The notes beneath the pieces are model-generated. The model had not been told where the DNA came from and ran no database searches. It was given only the letters and a program-made list of their open reading frames with translations. A program made the position numbers and the translations under genes. From positions 1,612,001 to 1,676,000 of the forward strand of contig NZ_CP157968.1 in NCBI RefSeq assembly GCF_040215725.1: a stretch of DNA of 64,000 bases. The letters are read 5' to 3'. Below are positions 55,544 through 64,000 of this stretch, one piece after another (positions within the stretch are counted from its first letter, which is position 1; each line of letters starts with the position of its first letter). The DNA is from Rhizobium sp. ZPR4. Lineage in GTDB: Bacteria > Pseudomonadota > Alphaproteobacteria > Rhizobiales > Rhizobiaceae.

Positions 55544-55954
55544 ATGCTCACAAGAATAGCTTGCGCGTTGGCGCTCGGGGTTCTTTCGGCCACTCCGGCA
55601 TTTGCCGACGCCTGCTCGGACCATTATGAGAGCAGCGGCGTGCCGCTCGTCACCGGCATCACCTACAAGACCTGGATGGTCTTTCCATCCGTCAATCCAA
55701 CCGCCGCCTTTGACAAGATATCCCGCGCCGTTCTGGCGGAAGGCTTCGTCGACGTGAACGTCGAAAAGAAACTCGGCACGCTGACCGCGCAGCAGGAAAC
55801 GAGCGGCTCCGGCAGACCGCAAACCCTGCGGGTCGTCGTGCGCAAGAACGGCAAGGGCAGCCGCGTCGATGCGCTGTTCATCGTGCAGGCGGGACAAGTG
55901 GCGCCGGGCGTCAGCAAGAACCTCTGCCGTATCGTGAGCGCAGTCGGCGAATAA
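55544..55954 (+). CDS. Small exported protein of unknown function
   Basis: 136 residues from the ATG at 55544. A Sec signal (MLTRIACALALGVLSATPAF, cleavage before DACSD) is followed by a compact mixed domain: TYKTWMVFPSVNPTAAFDKI, VNVEKKLGTLTAQQET and LRVVVRKNGKGSRVDALFIV. Two Cys in the mature part could form a disulfide. No family recognised. Probably periplasmic. Confidence 0.72.
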   Translation: MLTRIACALALGVLSATPAFADACSDHYESSGVPLVTGITYKTWMVFPSVNPTAAFDKISRAVLAEGFVDVNVEKKLGTLTAQQETSGSGRPQTLRVVVRKNGKGSRVDALFIVQAGQVAPGVSKNLCRIVSAVGE

Positions 55955-56000
55955 GCCTGGCTCCGGCGAGGCAATTTCCTCGCGCGAGAAGATCGTAGCG

Positions 56001-56987
56001 CTATCCATTCCCTCGCCGAGGCTGCCTGACGGTCTCGGAAGGCATCTCGCCGAAGGATTGATAGTAAAGCGCTGCGAAGCGGCCCATGTGAGAAAATCCC
56101 CAATCGCGCGCGATGTCGGCAACCAGCCGCGAATGGCTCGAATCCATCAACGTTCTGCGCGCGCCCTGCAGTCGTATGCTGCGCAAGTAGCCAAGAGGCG
56201 TTGTGTTCTTGAACTGCTGAAACGCGGCCTGCAAAGACCGCACGCTCGTTCCAGTTTCCCTGGCGATATCGGCCATCCTGATGTCTGCACCGGCATTGGC
56301 GTGCATATATTCCATTGCTCGCTTCAATTGCCTCGGGATGGCCGGTGATGTCGGCCGTTGCAATTGTGCCGAATAGTTGTGCGGGACGGTTTCAAGAAGA
56401 GCGATCATCATCGCCTGCAGAAGGCATTCGCTGAATGCGGCGGAGGATCGTTCTGTGCCGCCCGCCGCGAGATCCTGCCAAATCAGATTTCCAAGCGCTG
56501 CGATCTGCATCCCTCGCCCCGACATCAGATCGACCGGGCCGGTGAATTTCAAATCATCTGGAACCGGTGCGTCCAGCAACTCGCTGAGCTGCCGAACCAT
56601 AGCCGACTTTTCGAATGCGATACCCATATGGCCGCGCTGTTCGAACAACGTCAGATGTTCGAAAGATGACATATCGGCCAGCAGGCCCCTGCCCGGCAGC
56701 GACTCCAGTTGCCGCCCTTTAGCGTCGATCAACATCTTCCCAGCAGTCGGCAGATAAAGGCCGTAAGCATCGGGACCACCGGACAGCTTGACACTCATGC
56801 CGGAATGACATTTCCCGCGCCAGACGCTGCAGGAACCGATCGTATAGTGACGATCCACCACTGAAATCGTGCCGCGCTTACTAAGAGGCTCGACAATGGC
56901 AGGAAACAGGGTTCTCGCATAATGCGCCGTCATCTCCTCGGCATCGGCCTTGTCGACTTTGAATACCGAGCGCGTCGCGTAGGTCAA
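56001..56987 (-). CDS. AraC-family transcription regulator
   Basis: 328 residues. An N-terminal cupin-like sensing domain of the AraC-binding-like type (about 30-200; HSGMSVKLSGGPDAYGLYLP, GRGLLADMSSFEHLTL) is followed by a C-terminal double helix-turn-helix (about 220-320; IRMADIARETGTSVRSLQAA, VADIARDWGFSHMGRFAALY, SFGEMPS). Activator of an unknown target. It diverges from the second ABC operon across a 386-base AT-rich gap. Confidence 0.88.
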   Translation of the reverse strand: MTYATRSVFKVDKADAEEMTAHYARTLFPAIVEPLSKRGTISVVDRHYTIGSCSVWRGKCHSGMSVKLSGGPDAYGLYLPTAGKMLIDAKGRQLESLPGRGLLADMSSFEHLTLFEQRGHMGIAFEKSAMVRQLSELLDAPVPDDLKFTGPVDLMSGRGMQIAALGNLIWQDLAAGGTERSSAAFSECLLQAMMIALLETVPHNYSAQLQRPTSPAIPRQLKRAMEYMHANAGADIRMADIARETGTSVRSLQAAFQQFKNTTPLGYLRSIRLQGARRTLMDSSHSRLVADIARDWGFSHMGRFAALYYQSFGEMPSETVRQPRRGNG

Positions 56988-57373
56988 ATGATCCCCTCAT
57001 GTGCTGCATCAGCGGATCATCTTTCAGACTTCAATTATTTCCCTGAAAGTAAATCCCTGCCCACATCCCTGCATGAAATAATTCCAGATGATAAACAAAA
57101 TCAATGCGCCAAACAATAAATATTACAATTGCAACCATACGGATATATCAGCATATCATTGCTGCATGTATTTTGATTATACTTATATTATTTCATAATA
57201 TGATCTCACCTTCAGGAATATATTTTATACCTAAACCAACATTTCGGTTAATACGTGAACTTTCCCACACTCCGACACCAGGTCCCTGAGTATTCCTCAG
57301 CTGCCTTCGAGCCTCTTGACGGAATGTTATCGATAACATAGCCTCTTCTCATCGAAGCTTTGGGAGGAGCAGG
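56988..57373. other. Strongly AT-rich divergent intergenic region
   Basis: 386 bases; 57030-57260 is far richer in A and T than the genome around it and carries short dyads (for example TTATTTCATAATATGA near 57188). It ends with the LacI operator at 57324-57339 and the ABC operon. No protein-coding signal. Confidence 0.55.
57324..57339. promoter_or_regulatory. LacI-type operator, ABC operon 2
   Basis: ATGTTATCGATAACAT, a perfect 16-base palindrome with central CG typical of LacI-family operators, 35 bases before the ABC ATPase ATG. A near match precedes the lacI-type gene at 63095-63110. Confidence 0.8.
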
Positions 57374-58870
57374 ATGGACGACGGAAAGCTGCTCGAATTT
57401 TCCGATATCACCAAGGAATTTGGCGGAACGCGCGCGCTGTCGAATGTATCTCTTGACCTGCAGCGGGGCGAAATCCTCGCGCTTCTCGGAGAGAACGGCG
57501 CCGGCAAATCGACGCTCATCAAGACTTTGGCTGGCATCTACAAGCCGGATGGCGGTCAGATCCTGTTTCGCGGCAAGCCTTATCATCATCGCCCGCCGCA
57601 ACCCAACCAGCGCCAGCCGGTCGCCTTTATCCATCAGGATCTCGGGCTGATCGAATGGATGACGGTGGGTGAGAATGTCGGGCTTGCGCAGGGCTATTCT
57701 CTGCGCGGCAAACTGATCGACTGGCGCGCGACGGAACGGCGTACCGCCGAGGCGCTGAAGCTGGTCGGCTGCGATTTCGATCCATCGACCCGCGTCCAGG
57801 AGCTGACCCGCACCGAAAAGTCGCTTGTCGCAATCGCCCGCGCGCTAGCCGTCGAGGCGGATGTGCTGGTTCTCGATGAGCCGACGGCGAGCTTGCCCGC
57901 CGACGAGGTCGAAAAGCTCTTCGCCGCCATCCGCCCGCTGAAAGAGCGCGGCGTCGCCATGATCTACGTCTCGCATCGTCTTGACGAGATTTTCCGCATT
58001 GCCGATCGCGTTGCCGTGTTGCGTGACGGTCAGCTGGTAGGTCAGAAGCCGGTTTCCGAGACGACGCCGGATGAGCTTATCCGCATGATCGTCGGACGCA
58101 AGGCGGACCAGCTGTTCGTCAAGGCGGAAAGAAGCGCAGGCCCTGCGATCGTTTCGGTGAAGGAGCTTTCGTGCCGCGGCGCCGGACCCGTATCCTTCGA
58201 TATCCGCCAAGGTGAGCTGCTTGGCCTCGTTGGCTTGCGGGGCGCTGGACAGGAATTGATCGGCCGTGCGCTGTTCGGTTGCGAACCGTCGCAGGGCAGC
58301 GTTCGCTTGAATGGGGCGGTACCCGATCTTTCCAGCACCGTCGCCGCGATGGCTTCGGGAATCGGGCTGATCGCCAGGGATCGGACCGAAGAGTCCGTCG
58401 CCATGTCCCTCAGCCTGCGCGAAAATACCTTCCTCAATCCGGGCGCCTCGGGACGAAGCCTGTTTTCGTTCCTGTCCCCGCGCCGCGAAGCGGAAGCGGC
58501 CTATTCCCTCGGGAGCCGCGTCGGCCTCAGGCCCAACGATCAGAGCCTTGCCATCGAGGCGCTGTCGGGCGGCAATCAGCAGAAGGTCGTCGTGGGACGA
58601 TGGCTGGCGACAGGCCGCAAATTGCTGATTGCCGAGGATCCGACTGCCGGTGTCGATGTCGGCGCCAAGGCCGACATTTATCGGCTGATTGCCGAGGCGG
58701 TCGAGGCGGGCCTTGCCGTTCTCGTCGTCTCCACGGATTTCGAGGAGATCGCTCATATCTGCCATCGTGCCCTGGTGTTTTCGCGCGGGAGAATCGTGCG
58801 CGAACTCAGCGGTGCTGACCTTACAACGCCGGCGGTCATCGCCGCCGCATCTGCATCAGAAGCGGCCTGA
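57374..58870 (+). CDS. Sugar ABC importer 2, tandem ATPase (RbsA type)
   Basis: 498 residues. First cassette: Walker A LLGENGAGKSTLIKTLAG, a diverged signature ELTRTEKSLVAIARAL, Walker B VLVLDEPTASLP. Second cassette: degenerate GLRGAGQEL loop, LSGGNQQKVVVGRWL, and LLIAEDPTAGVDVG. ATG at 57374 after GGGAGGAG. Energises the following permease. The LacI operator upstream indicates substrate induction. Confidence 0.92.
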   Translation: MDDGKLLEFSDITKEFGGTRALSNVSLDLQRGEILALLGENGAGKSTLIKTLAGIYKPDGGQILFRGKPYHHRPPQPNQRQPVAFIHQDLGLIEWMTVGENVGLAQGYSLRGKLIDWRATERRTAEALKLVGCDFDPSTRVQELTRTEKSLVAIARALAVEADVLVLDEPTASLPADEVEKLFAAIRPLKERGVAMIYVSHRLDEIFRIADRVAVLRDGQLVGQKPVSETTPDELIRMIVGRKADQLFVKAERSAGPAIVSVKELSCRGAGPVSFDIRQGELLGLVGLRGAGQELIGRALFGCEPSQGSVRLNGAVPDLSSTVAAMASGIGLIARDRTEESVAMSLSLRENTFLNPGASGRSLFSFLSPRREAEAAYSLGSRVGLRPNDQSLAIEALSGGNQQKVVVGRWLATGRKLLIAEDPTAGVDVGAKADIYRLIAEAVEAGLAVLVVSTDFEEIAHICHRALVFSRGRIVRELSGADLTTPAVIAAASASEAA

Positions 58871-58886
58871 ACCGGAGGAGAACACC

Positions 58887-59957
58887 ATGCAATCGATCGA
58901 ATCCAACGCGCTCGAGCCGACCCGCGCCGAGCTTTCGGCCATGAGCTTCGGCCAGAAGCTCCAGCGCCTGCTGCCCGTCTATGGCCTCGTCATCCTGACG
59001 GTCTTGCTGATCCTGCTTTTCTCGATTCTTTTGCCGCAGACCTTCCCGACGATGCTCAATCTGCGTTCGATCATTTCGGACAAGACGATCATCGCCATCC
59101 TGTCGCTTGCGGCGATGATCCCGATGGCGGCAGGCCGCATCGACCTGACGATCGGCTATGGCATCGTACTCTGGCATGTGCTCGCAATCAGCCTGCAGAC
59201 GATGTTCGGGCTGCCCTGGCCGGTTGCCGTCCTGATCGTCATCGCGCTTGGCGCGCTGACCGGCTTCCTGAACGGTCTTCTCGTGGAGATCGCCAAGATC
59301 GACAGCTTCATCGCAACGCTCGGCACGGGCACGGTCCTCTATGCCATCGCGCTCTGGCATACCGGCGGACGGCAGGTGGTGGGCATGTTGCCGCAGGGGT
59401 TTTATGCGCTGAACGGTACGATGGTCTTCGGACTGCCGATCACCGGCATCTATGTCCTTGCCCTCGCCTTCATCATGTGGATCGTCCTCGAATATCTGCC
59501 GATCGGCCGTTACATCTATGCGATCGGCGCCAATCCGAAGGCGGCTGCGCTCAACGGCATTCCCGTCCGCCGCTTCGTCATCGGCGCCTTTGTCACCTCG
59601 GGCACGCTTGCCGCCATCGCGGGTGTCCTGCTGGCGTCCAAGCTGCGTATCGGTCAGGCAAGCGTCGGGCTTGAATATCTTTTGCCCGCGCTGGTCGGCG
59701 CATTCCTCGGATCAACCACCATCAAGCCGGGCCGCGTCAACGTCTGGGGCACGATGATCGGCGTCATCATCCTGGCGGTCGGCATCGCCGGTATCCAGCA
59801 ATTCGGCGGCTCCTTCTATGTCGAGCCTCTGTTCAACGGCGTGACCCTGCTGGTCGCCATCGGCATTGCCGGTTACGCCCAACGCCGCCGCAGCCATGCC
59901 GGACGCATGGCGCCGGCTCAAGCAGCACAGCTCTCCGCCAAGCCGGCGGAGAAGTGA
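58887..59957 (+). CDS. Sugar ABC importer 2, permease (RbsC type)
   Basis: 356 residues from the ATG at 58887 (GGAGGAG upstream; the longer frame is a shadow of the ATPase gene). 8-10 hydrophobic segments; motifs AAMIPMAAGRIDLTIGYGIV and GRYIYAIGANPKAAALNGIP are those of the family. C-terminal tail is basic and Ala-rich. Inner-membrane channel. Confidence 0.92.
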   Translation: MQSIESNALEPTRAELSAMSFGQKLQRLLPVYGLVILTVLLILLFSILLPQTFPTMLNLRSIISDKTIIAILSLAAMIPMAAGRIDLTIGYGIVLWHVLAISLQTMFGLPWPVAVLIVIALGALTGFLNGLLVEIAKIDSFIATLGTGTVLYAIALWHTGGRQVVGMLPQGFYALNGTMVFGLPITGIYVLALAFIMWIVLEYLPIGRYIYAIGANPKAAALNGIPVRRFVIGAFVTSGTLAAIAGVLLASKLRIGQASVGLEYLLPALVGAFLGSTTIKPGRVNVWGTMIGVIILAVGIAGIQQFGGSFYVEPLFNGVTLLVAIGIAGYAQRRRSHAGRMAPAQAAQLSAKPAEK

Positions 59958-59997
59958 AGATCATCAGAAATTCGAATGTCCAAAGGGAGGAGAAGAC

Positions 59998-61092
59998 ATG
60001 AACCGTAGACAATTCCTGCAGGTAACAACCGCAGCACTGGTGCTTTGCGCCGGTCAGGCCTATGCCGATCCGATGGCGGATGCGAAGGCCGTCGTCGACA
60101 AATATGCAACCCCGGTCACCAAATGGGACGGCCCGACCACCGGTCCGAAGGCGCAGGCCGGCAAGACCATCGTCGTGCTCGCAGGCGACCTCAAGAACGG
60201 CGGCATTCTCGGCGTCAGCAACGGCGTCGAGGAGGCGGCAAAGGCGATCGGCTGGCAGGTGAAGGTCCTCGATGGCGCGGGCTCCATCGGCGGCCGCACG
60301 GCAGCCTTCGGTCAGGCGATAGCGCTGCAGCCTGCCGGCATCATCATCGATGGCTTCGACGCCGTCGAACAGGCCCCGGCACTGGAACAGGCGAAGGCAG
60401 CCAAGATCCCCTTGGTCGCCTGGCATGCCGGCCCGACCATCGGCCCCGACGACAAGAACGGCCTGTTCGCCAATGTCAGCACCGACGCCATGGAAGTCTC
60501 GAAGGCAGCCGCCGATTGGGCATTCGTCGATGCCAAGGGCAAGCCGGGCGTCATCATCTTCACCGACTCCACTTATGCGATCGCCATCGCCAAGGCGGAC
60601 AAGATGAAGCAGGAGATCGAGCGGCTCGGCGGCAAGGTGCTCGAATATGTCGACACTCCGATCGCAGAGACGTCGCAGCGCATGCCGCAGCTCACCACCT
60701 CGCTGCTGCAGAAATACGGAGACAGCTGGACACATTCGCTGGCGATTAATGACCTTTATTTCGACTTCATGGGTCCTTCGCTTGCCTCCGCCGGCAAGAG
60801 CGGCACCGATGCGCCGATCAATGTCGCAGCTGGCGACGGTTCGCAATCGGCCTATGAGCGCATCCGTGCCGGCCAGTTCCAGAAGGTCACAGTGGCTGAG
60901 CCGCTCAATCTCCAGGGCTGGCAATTGGTCGACGAACTCAATCGCGCCTTCGCCGGCGAAAAGTGGTCCGGCTACCTCTCGCCGCTGCATGTCGTGACGG
61001 CAGACAACATCCAGTCGGACGGCGGCCCGAAGAATACCTTCGATCCGGACAACGGCTACAAGGACGAATATAAGAAGATCTGGGGCAAGTAA
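59998..61092 (+). CDS. Sugar ABC importer 2, periplasmic binding protein
   Basis: 364 residues from the ATG at 59998 (GGGAGGAG upstream). The signal peptide MNRRQFLQVTTAALVLCAGQ has an RRxFLQ twin-arginine-like core, so Tat export is possible. The mature protein is a type I binding fold: IVVLAGDLKNGGILGVSNG, LQPAGIIIDGFDAVEQ, GVIIFTDSTYAIAIAKADK, and VAEPLNLQGWQLVDELNRAF. Ligand unknown. Confidence 0.9.
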   Translation: MNRRQFLQVTTAALVLCAGQAYADPMADAKAVVDKYATPVTKWDGPTTGPKAQAGKTIVVLAGDLKNGGILGVSNGVEEAAKAIGWQVKVLDGAGSIGGRTAAFGQAIALQPAGIIIDGFDAVEQAPALEQAKAAKIPLVAWHAGPTIGPDDKNGLFANVSTDAMEVSKAAADWAFVDAKGKPGVIIFTDSTYAIAIAKADKMKQEIERLGGKVLEYVDTPIAETSQRMPQLTTSLLQKYGDSWTHSLAINDLYFDFMGPSLASAGKSGTDAPINVAAGDGSQSAYERIRAGQFQKVTVAEPLNLQGWQLVDELNRAFAGEKWSGYLSPLHVVTADNIQSDGGPKNTFDPDNGYKDEYKKIWGK

Positions 61093-61110
61093 TCACGCCC
61101 GGAATAAAGC

Positions 61111-61132
61111 AAGGGCCCTTCAACGGGGCCTT
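61111..61132 (+). terminator. Hairpin after ABC operon 2
   Basis: AAGGGCCC and GGGGCCTT pair with one mismatch around six bases, 18 bases after the binding-protein stop, followed by TCATTCT. A plausible weak rho-independent terminator. Confidence 0.5.
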
Positions 61133-61367
61133 CATTCTGCTCTCTGGCGTCAGCAAAACCCGGCTATGGAATGTCGGGTTTTGTGGCGCACCTGTCATAA
61201 GCGCCGCTGCCTATACGGATGCATCTATGTCGTGATCCATCCGCCATCCGGCAGCCAGGATCAAAGCTGATCTGGCTTTCTATATGCATCACGGCTTTTG
61301 GAAGTCAGCCGCGATGGAGTAGATTGTTTATCCCAAGAGAGTGCCAAATGGCGCGGATTTCTCGACG

Positions 61368-61802
61368 TTAGAAGCATAAGGGGTTTTCCGCCACGAGATG
61401 CGCGGCGCTATTTTGATGGCCGAGCTGACGGAAATGCCTATTCGTTTCGCAGGCAACAATGGCCTCCCTCAGCATTTCAGGGCAATTCAATACTCGAAGA
61501 TCGCAAAATCCCATAAACCACCGCTCGTCGGCGATGACGTTCAATGTAATGAGAACCATGGCAACGGTTCCGCCTTTGAACTCTGATACCGAAAAGGCAC
61601 CCGGTCGAACGAAAATCGGAGGCCGGGTATTCAGCATATGCTCGTATTCGGCCTTGCCTATTTCAAACCACTCACCTGCGTAAGCCGTGTCGATGTAGTG
61701 CTTCTGAAAAGATTGCTGATCATAACGATTTAATAGGACCAAAATATCGGAACGACTGGCAACTCTTGGGAAAACTTTACGAAATGGCGGATGACTCAAC
61801 AT
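61368..61802 (-). CDS. DUF1419-like protein
   Basis: About 144 residues from the ATG at 61802 (upstream frame is open but without a ribosome site). The core SDILVLLNRYDQQSFQKHYI, AGEWFEIGKAEYEHMLNTRP, FSVSEFKGGTVAMVLITL and FMGFCDLR fits DUF1419, a family of unknown function common on rhizobial replicons. Weak start signal and slightly AT-rich sequence suggest a transferred or decaying gene. Confidence 0.55.
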   Translation of the reverse strand: MLSHPPFRKVFPRVASRSDILVLLNRYDQQSFQKHYIDTAYAGEWFEIGKAEYEHMLNTRPPIFVRPGAFSVSEFKGGTVAMVLITLNVIADERWFMGFCDLRVLNCPEMLREAIVACETNRHFRQLGHQNSAAHLVAENPLCF

Positions 61803-62065
61803 CGTAATCGCACTTAACAAATTCAACCAGCTGGGTGTCCCGTGCAGTGACCACCTGCTCGGACCAAAATAGTAAGAGCGATAAACTAGATCGGCAGACG
61901 AGCATTTCAAGGAAATTGAAACGGGCTGAAACGTCGATGGGCTTCGGTGCCGACGATATATGCATTCAGCCTTTCACGATCCGATGTTGTCGTCCGCACC
62001 TGCTGGAATCGGAACACAATCAACAGCGGGGTAGGTTGCAGGTTTGGCGGTTTCGCTGGCAAAGG

Positions 62066-63088
62066 TTAAGGCGCGCGACTGCTATCGCGGGCAATCAGCT
62101 GCGGGGAAATTTTAACATTGCCCGCCTGCTCTACTCCATCGAGGATATCCAGGATCAATTGCGCAGTCCGCTCGCCGATCTCGCGCGCAAAAGCGTTGAT
62201 CGTCGTCAATGTCGGCACGCAGACCTCTCCGATCTCATAATTGCCAAAACCGCCGATGGAAAAGCGATCAGGCACAGGAATTGCGAGCCGACGACATTCG
62301 GTAAGTGCACCGTAGGCGGCAAGGTCAGAGACACAGACGATGGCGTCCGTGTCGGGATAGAGCCCGATCAGCTTCGCCATGGCGTCGGCGCCTTCCCGCA
62401 TCGAGATCGGCGGCGATCCGGCTGCGATTAATCTCGACGCATCAAGGCCATGCGCCTGCATCGCCGCAATGAATCCCAGCCTGCGTTCGCTGCCGCGTGA
62501 ATCTCGCTGAACATCACCCCCGATGAAGGCGATGCGACGACAGCCGAGTGCAACGAAATGATCGACCATATCGCGCATGACGGCCCTGTTCGAAAAACCG
62601 ACATAGTGGCCGATCGGATCTGTCGGGATATCCCAGGTCTCGATCACGGGGATCGCAACGGTCTGCAGAAGTCTGCGAGCGCGCTCCGTATGCGTGCCGC
62701 CGGTCACGACGATCGCCTGCGGCTTGCGGCGAAGCAGCTGCTCGATCAGCCGCTCCTCCTCCTCGACATTGTAGTTCGTGTAGCCAAGCAGGATCTGCAT
62801 GTCCCGCTTGGACAGGGTGTCCGAGAGGCCGCCGACCGTATCCGCGAAATTGGCATTGTTGATGGAAGGAATGGTGACGGCAACAAAGCCAGACTTTTGC
62901 GAGCGCAGATTGGAAGCCGTGCTATCGAAGACATAGCCCAGCTCCTCCGCCGCCTTCAGGATGGCTTCGCGTGTCTCCGGGCTGACCAGGCTGTCGGCCT
63001 TGAAGGCGCGCGACACCGTCATGGGAGAAACTCCCATGACGCGGGCTATGTCTGCCATGGTAGGCGTTTTGCGATCGTTACTCATCAA
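62066..63088 (-). CDS. LacI-family transcription repressor
   Basis: 340 residues. HTH at 10-35 (MADIARVMGVSPMTVSRAFK), hinge YVFDSTASNLRSQKSG, then a periplasmic-binding-like sensor domain (AIVVTGGTHTERARRLLQTV, GCRRIAFIGGDVQRDSRG, DTDAIVCVSDLAAYGAL). Likely represses the ABC operon 2 and itself through the shared operator. Its inducer is probably the transported sugar or an early intermediate. Confidence 0.92.
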   Translation of the reverse strand: MMSNDRKTPTMADIARVMGVSPMTVSRAFKADSLVSPETREAILKAAEELGYVFDSTASNLRSQKSGFVAVTIPSINNANFADTVGGLSDTLSKRDMQILLGYTNYNVEEEERLIEQLLRRKPQAIVVTGGTHTERARRLLQTVAIPVIETWDIPTDPIGHYVGFSNRAVMRDMVDHFVALGCRRIAFIGGDVQRDSRGSERRLGFIAAMQAHGLDASRLIAAGSPPISMREGADAMAKLIGLYPDTDAIVCVSDLAAYGALTECRRLAIPVPDRFSIGGFGNYEIGEVCVPTLTTINAFAREIGERTAQLILDILDGVEQAGNVKISPQLIARDSSRAP

Positions 63089-63094
63089 TGGCCT

Positions 63095-63110
63095 ATGTTA
63101 TCGTTACCAT
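63095..63110. promoter_or_regulatory. LacI-type operator before lacI-type gene
   Basis: ATGTTATCGTTACCAT, matching the 57324 operator at 14 of 16 positions, seven bases before the repressor start. Consistent with autoregulation. Confidence 0.72.
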
Positions 63111-63219
63111 CAGAGTAATATGCCTCTTCCCAGAATGGCAAGAGGCGGTTTCAGGTATCCCGCCATGCGAGCAAAACGCCACTGGCGCTGCGCATCGGAA
63201 AGCGTCGTCCGATGGGGGT

Positions 63220-63552
63220 CTATAGCTGGAACTCATGTGCCAGCGTCACATGATGATGGATGCGTCCTTCGAAAAAGCGCGAGAGAACCTCCTCCGTCGC
63301 CGCCCGTGCCTCGGTGCGCGCCGGGCTTGCAAGGGCCTTCTCCACGGCGGCCATGTCCGGATAGTTCACGGCCAAAATCATCGGGAACTCCGGGGCGCCT
63401 TCATCGCGCGCCTCAGCAAAGGTAACCCGCACGTCGAGGGCACCCGGAAACTGCTTCCACTTCGGCAGGATGGTTTCCATGACAGCCGTTCGAAACGCCT
63501 CTGCCTCCCCTTCCCTGACCTTGCCTTCGAATAGTGCATATCGTGTAATCAT
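63220..63552 (-). CDS. EthD/antibiotic-monooxygenase-like small barrel protein
   Basis: 110 residues with a dimeric alpha/beta ferredoxin-like pattern: ITRYALFEGKVREGEAEAFR, PGALDVRVTFAEARDEGAP, MILAVNYPDMAAVEKALASP, and a His-rich end (GRIHHHVTLAHEF). Such proteins are small enzymes or ligand carriers in catabolic operons. It overlaps the upstream dehydrogenase gene by four bases, so both are co-translated. Confidence 0.72.
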   Translation of the reverse strand: MITRYALFEGKVREGEAEAFRTAVMETILPKWKQFPGALDVRVTFAEARDEGAPEFPMILAVNYPDMAAVEKALASPARTEARAATEEVLSRFFEGRIHHHVTLAHEFQL

Positions 63553-64000
63553 CCGGCGATCTCCTTGTTCGGCCCTTTGAAGAATTCCATCAATGCAGCC
63601 TGATCTTCACCGCCGAGCCCGGACGCCGTCAGCATGCGGTGTATCTCGGCACAGACGGCCGTCAGCGGCATGGCGGTATTGGTCCTACGGGCCAGATCCT
63701 GAGCGCCGTTCAGATCCTTGACCATATTGTCGATCCGGCCGGTGCGGCGATAATCCCTGGCGACATAGCGCGGCATATATTCCTGCAGAATGGCACTGTC
63801 GGCCCGCCCGCCCTTCAGCGCCTGCGGGATTTTCGCTGCATCGACGCCGGCATCGAGCGCCAGTTGGGTGGCTTCCGCGACGGCGAGGAAATTCAACGCG
63901 CAAAGAACCTGATTGATGAGCTTCGTCGTCTGGCCCGCACCGACAGGACCCATATGTGTATAGTTCGAGGCCACATGGCGCAGGACTTGATGCGCGTCCG
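63549..64000 (-). CDS. 3-hydroxyisobutyrate dehydrogenase-like NAD(P) oxidoreductase (partial)
   Basis: Only the C-terminal 150 residues are in the window; the N-terminal Rossmann part lies beyond the right edge. The motif GAGQTTKLINQVLCA carries the catalytic Lys of the beta-hydroxyacid dehydrogenase family. The following all-helical domain (ATQLALDAGVDAAKI, MVKDLNGAQDLARRTN) is normal. Oxidises a hydroxyacid; substrate unknown. Operon with the small barrel protein. Confidence 0.82.
   Translation of the reverse strand, partial: DAHQVLRHVASNYTHMGPVGAGQTTKLINQVLCALNFLAVAEATQLALDAGVDAAKIPQALKGGRADSAILQEYMPRYVARDYRRTGRIDNMVKDLNGAQDLARRTNTAMPLTAVCAEIHRMLTASGLGGEDQAALMEFFKGPNKEIAG

Noticed and set aside
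1..64000. tRNA, rRNA or CRISPR elements
   Set aside because: No cloverleaf-like or rRNA sequence and no regularly spaced direct repeats noticed on reading; a covariance-model search was not possible.

Overview
The window looks like chromosome or large-replicon DNA of a Rhizobium-type alphaproteobacterium (Rhizobiaceae). It is GC-rich, its type VI secretion (T6SS) locus has the imp/hcp divergent layout known from Agrobacterium and Rhizobium, it carries several ribose-type ABC sugar transporters, and it has a rhizobial DUF1419 protein. The species cannot be named from the sequence alone. I saw no tRNA, rRNA, CRISPR array or intact insertion sequence.

Left part (1-9.7 kb): ordinary single genes. 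They are a cut-off PsiF-type protein, a luciferase-like monooxygenase, a CNNM/CBS membrane protein, a decayed nucleotidyltransferase, an EamA exporter, a PAS-GGDEF-EAL c-di-GMP protein, a propeller lactonase with an upstream FCD-type GntR regulator, and an FMN reductase.

Sugar region 1 (10-19.1 kb, all +): ABC importer (ATPase, permease, binding protein), an SDR dehydrogenase, DhaK, DhaL, then a SorC-type regulator fused in one chain to a second DhaK, then a second DhaL. This reads as uptake of a polyol or ketose, oxidation, and phosphorylation by dihydroxyacetone-kinase-type enzymes. The fused protein may couple sensing to the pathway.

T6SS region (19.2-53.9 kb): two divergent operons around 35.1 kb. 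Leftward: clpV, hcp, an unrecognised gene, vgrG, a DUF2169 adaptor, a DUF4150/PAAR-like effector ending in a PD-(D/E)xK (VRR-NUC-like) nuclease, and a DUF3396 immunity gene. Beyond these lies a lower-GC tail with a TusA-like protein, a Tdi1-like (GAD/DUF1851) immunity protein and a duplicated set of propeller-like genes, one of which is broken by three frameshifts. Rightward: tssA, tssB, tssC1, tssC2, tagJ, tssE, tssF, tssG, fha, tssK, tssL (with OmpA domain), tssM, a tagF-pppA fusion and ppkA, nearly all overlapping. Effector firing is probably controlled by PpkA/PppA phosphorylation read by Fha. The lower-GC tail is the best candidate for something undescribed.

Right part (53.9-64 kb): a Wza/BexD-like lipoprotein, a small exported protein, an AraC regulator, a second ribose-type ABC importer operon with a LacI regulator whose likely operator occurs before both the transporter operon and the lacI gene, a DUF1419 protein, a small dimeric alpha/beta-barrel protein, and a 3-hydroxyisobutyrate-dehydrogenase-like gene cut by the window end.
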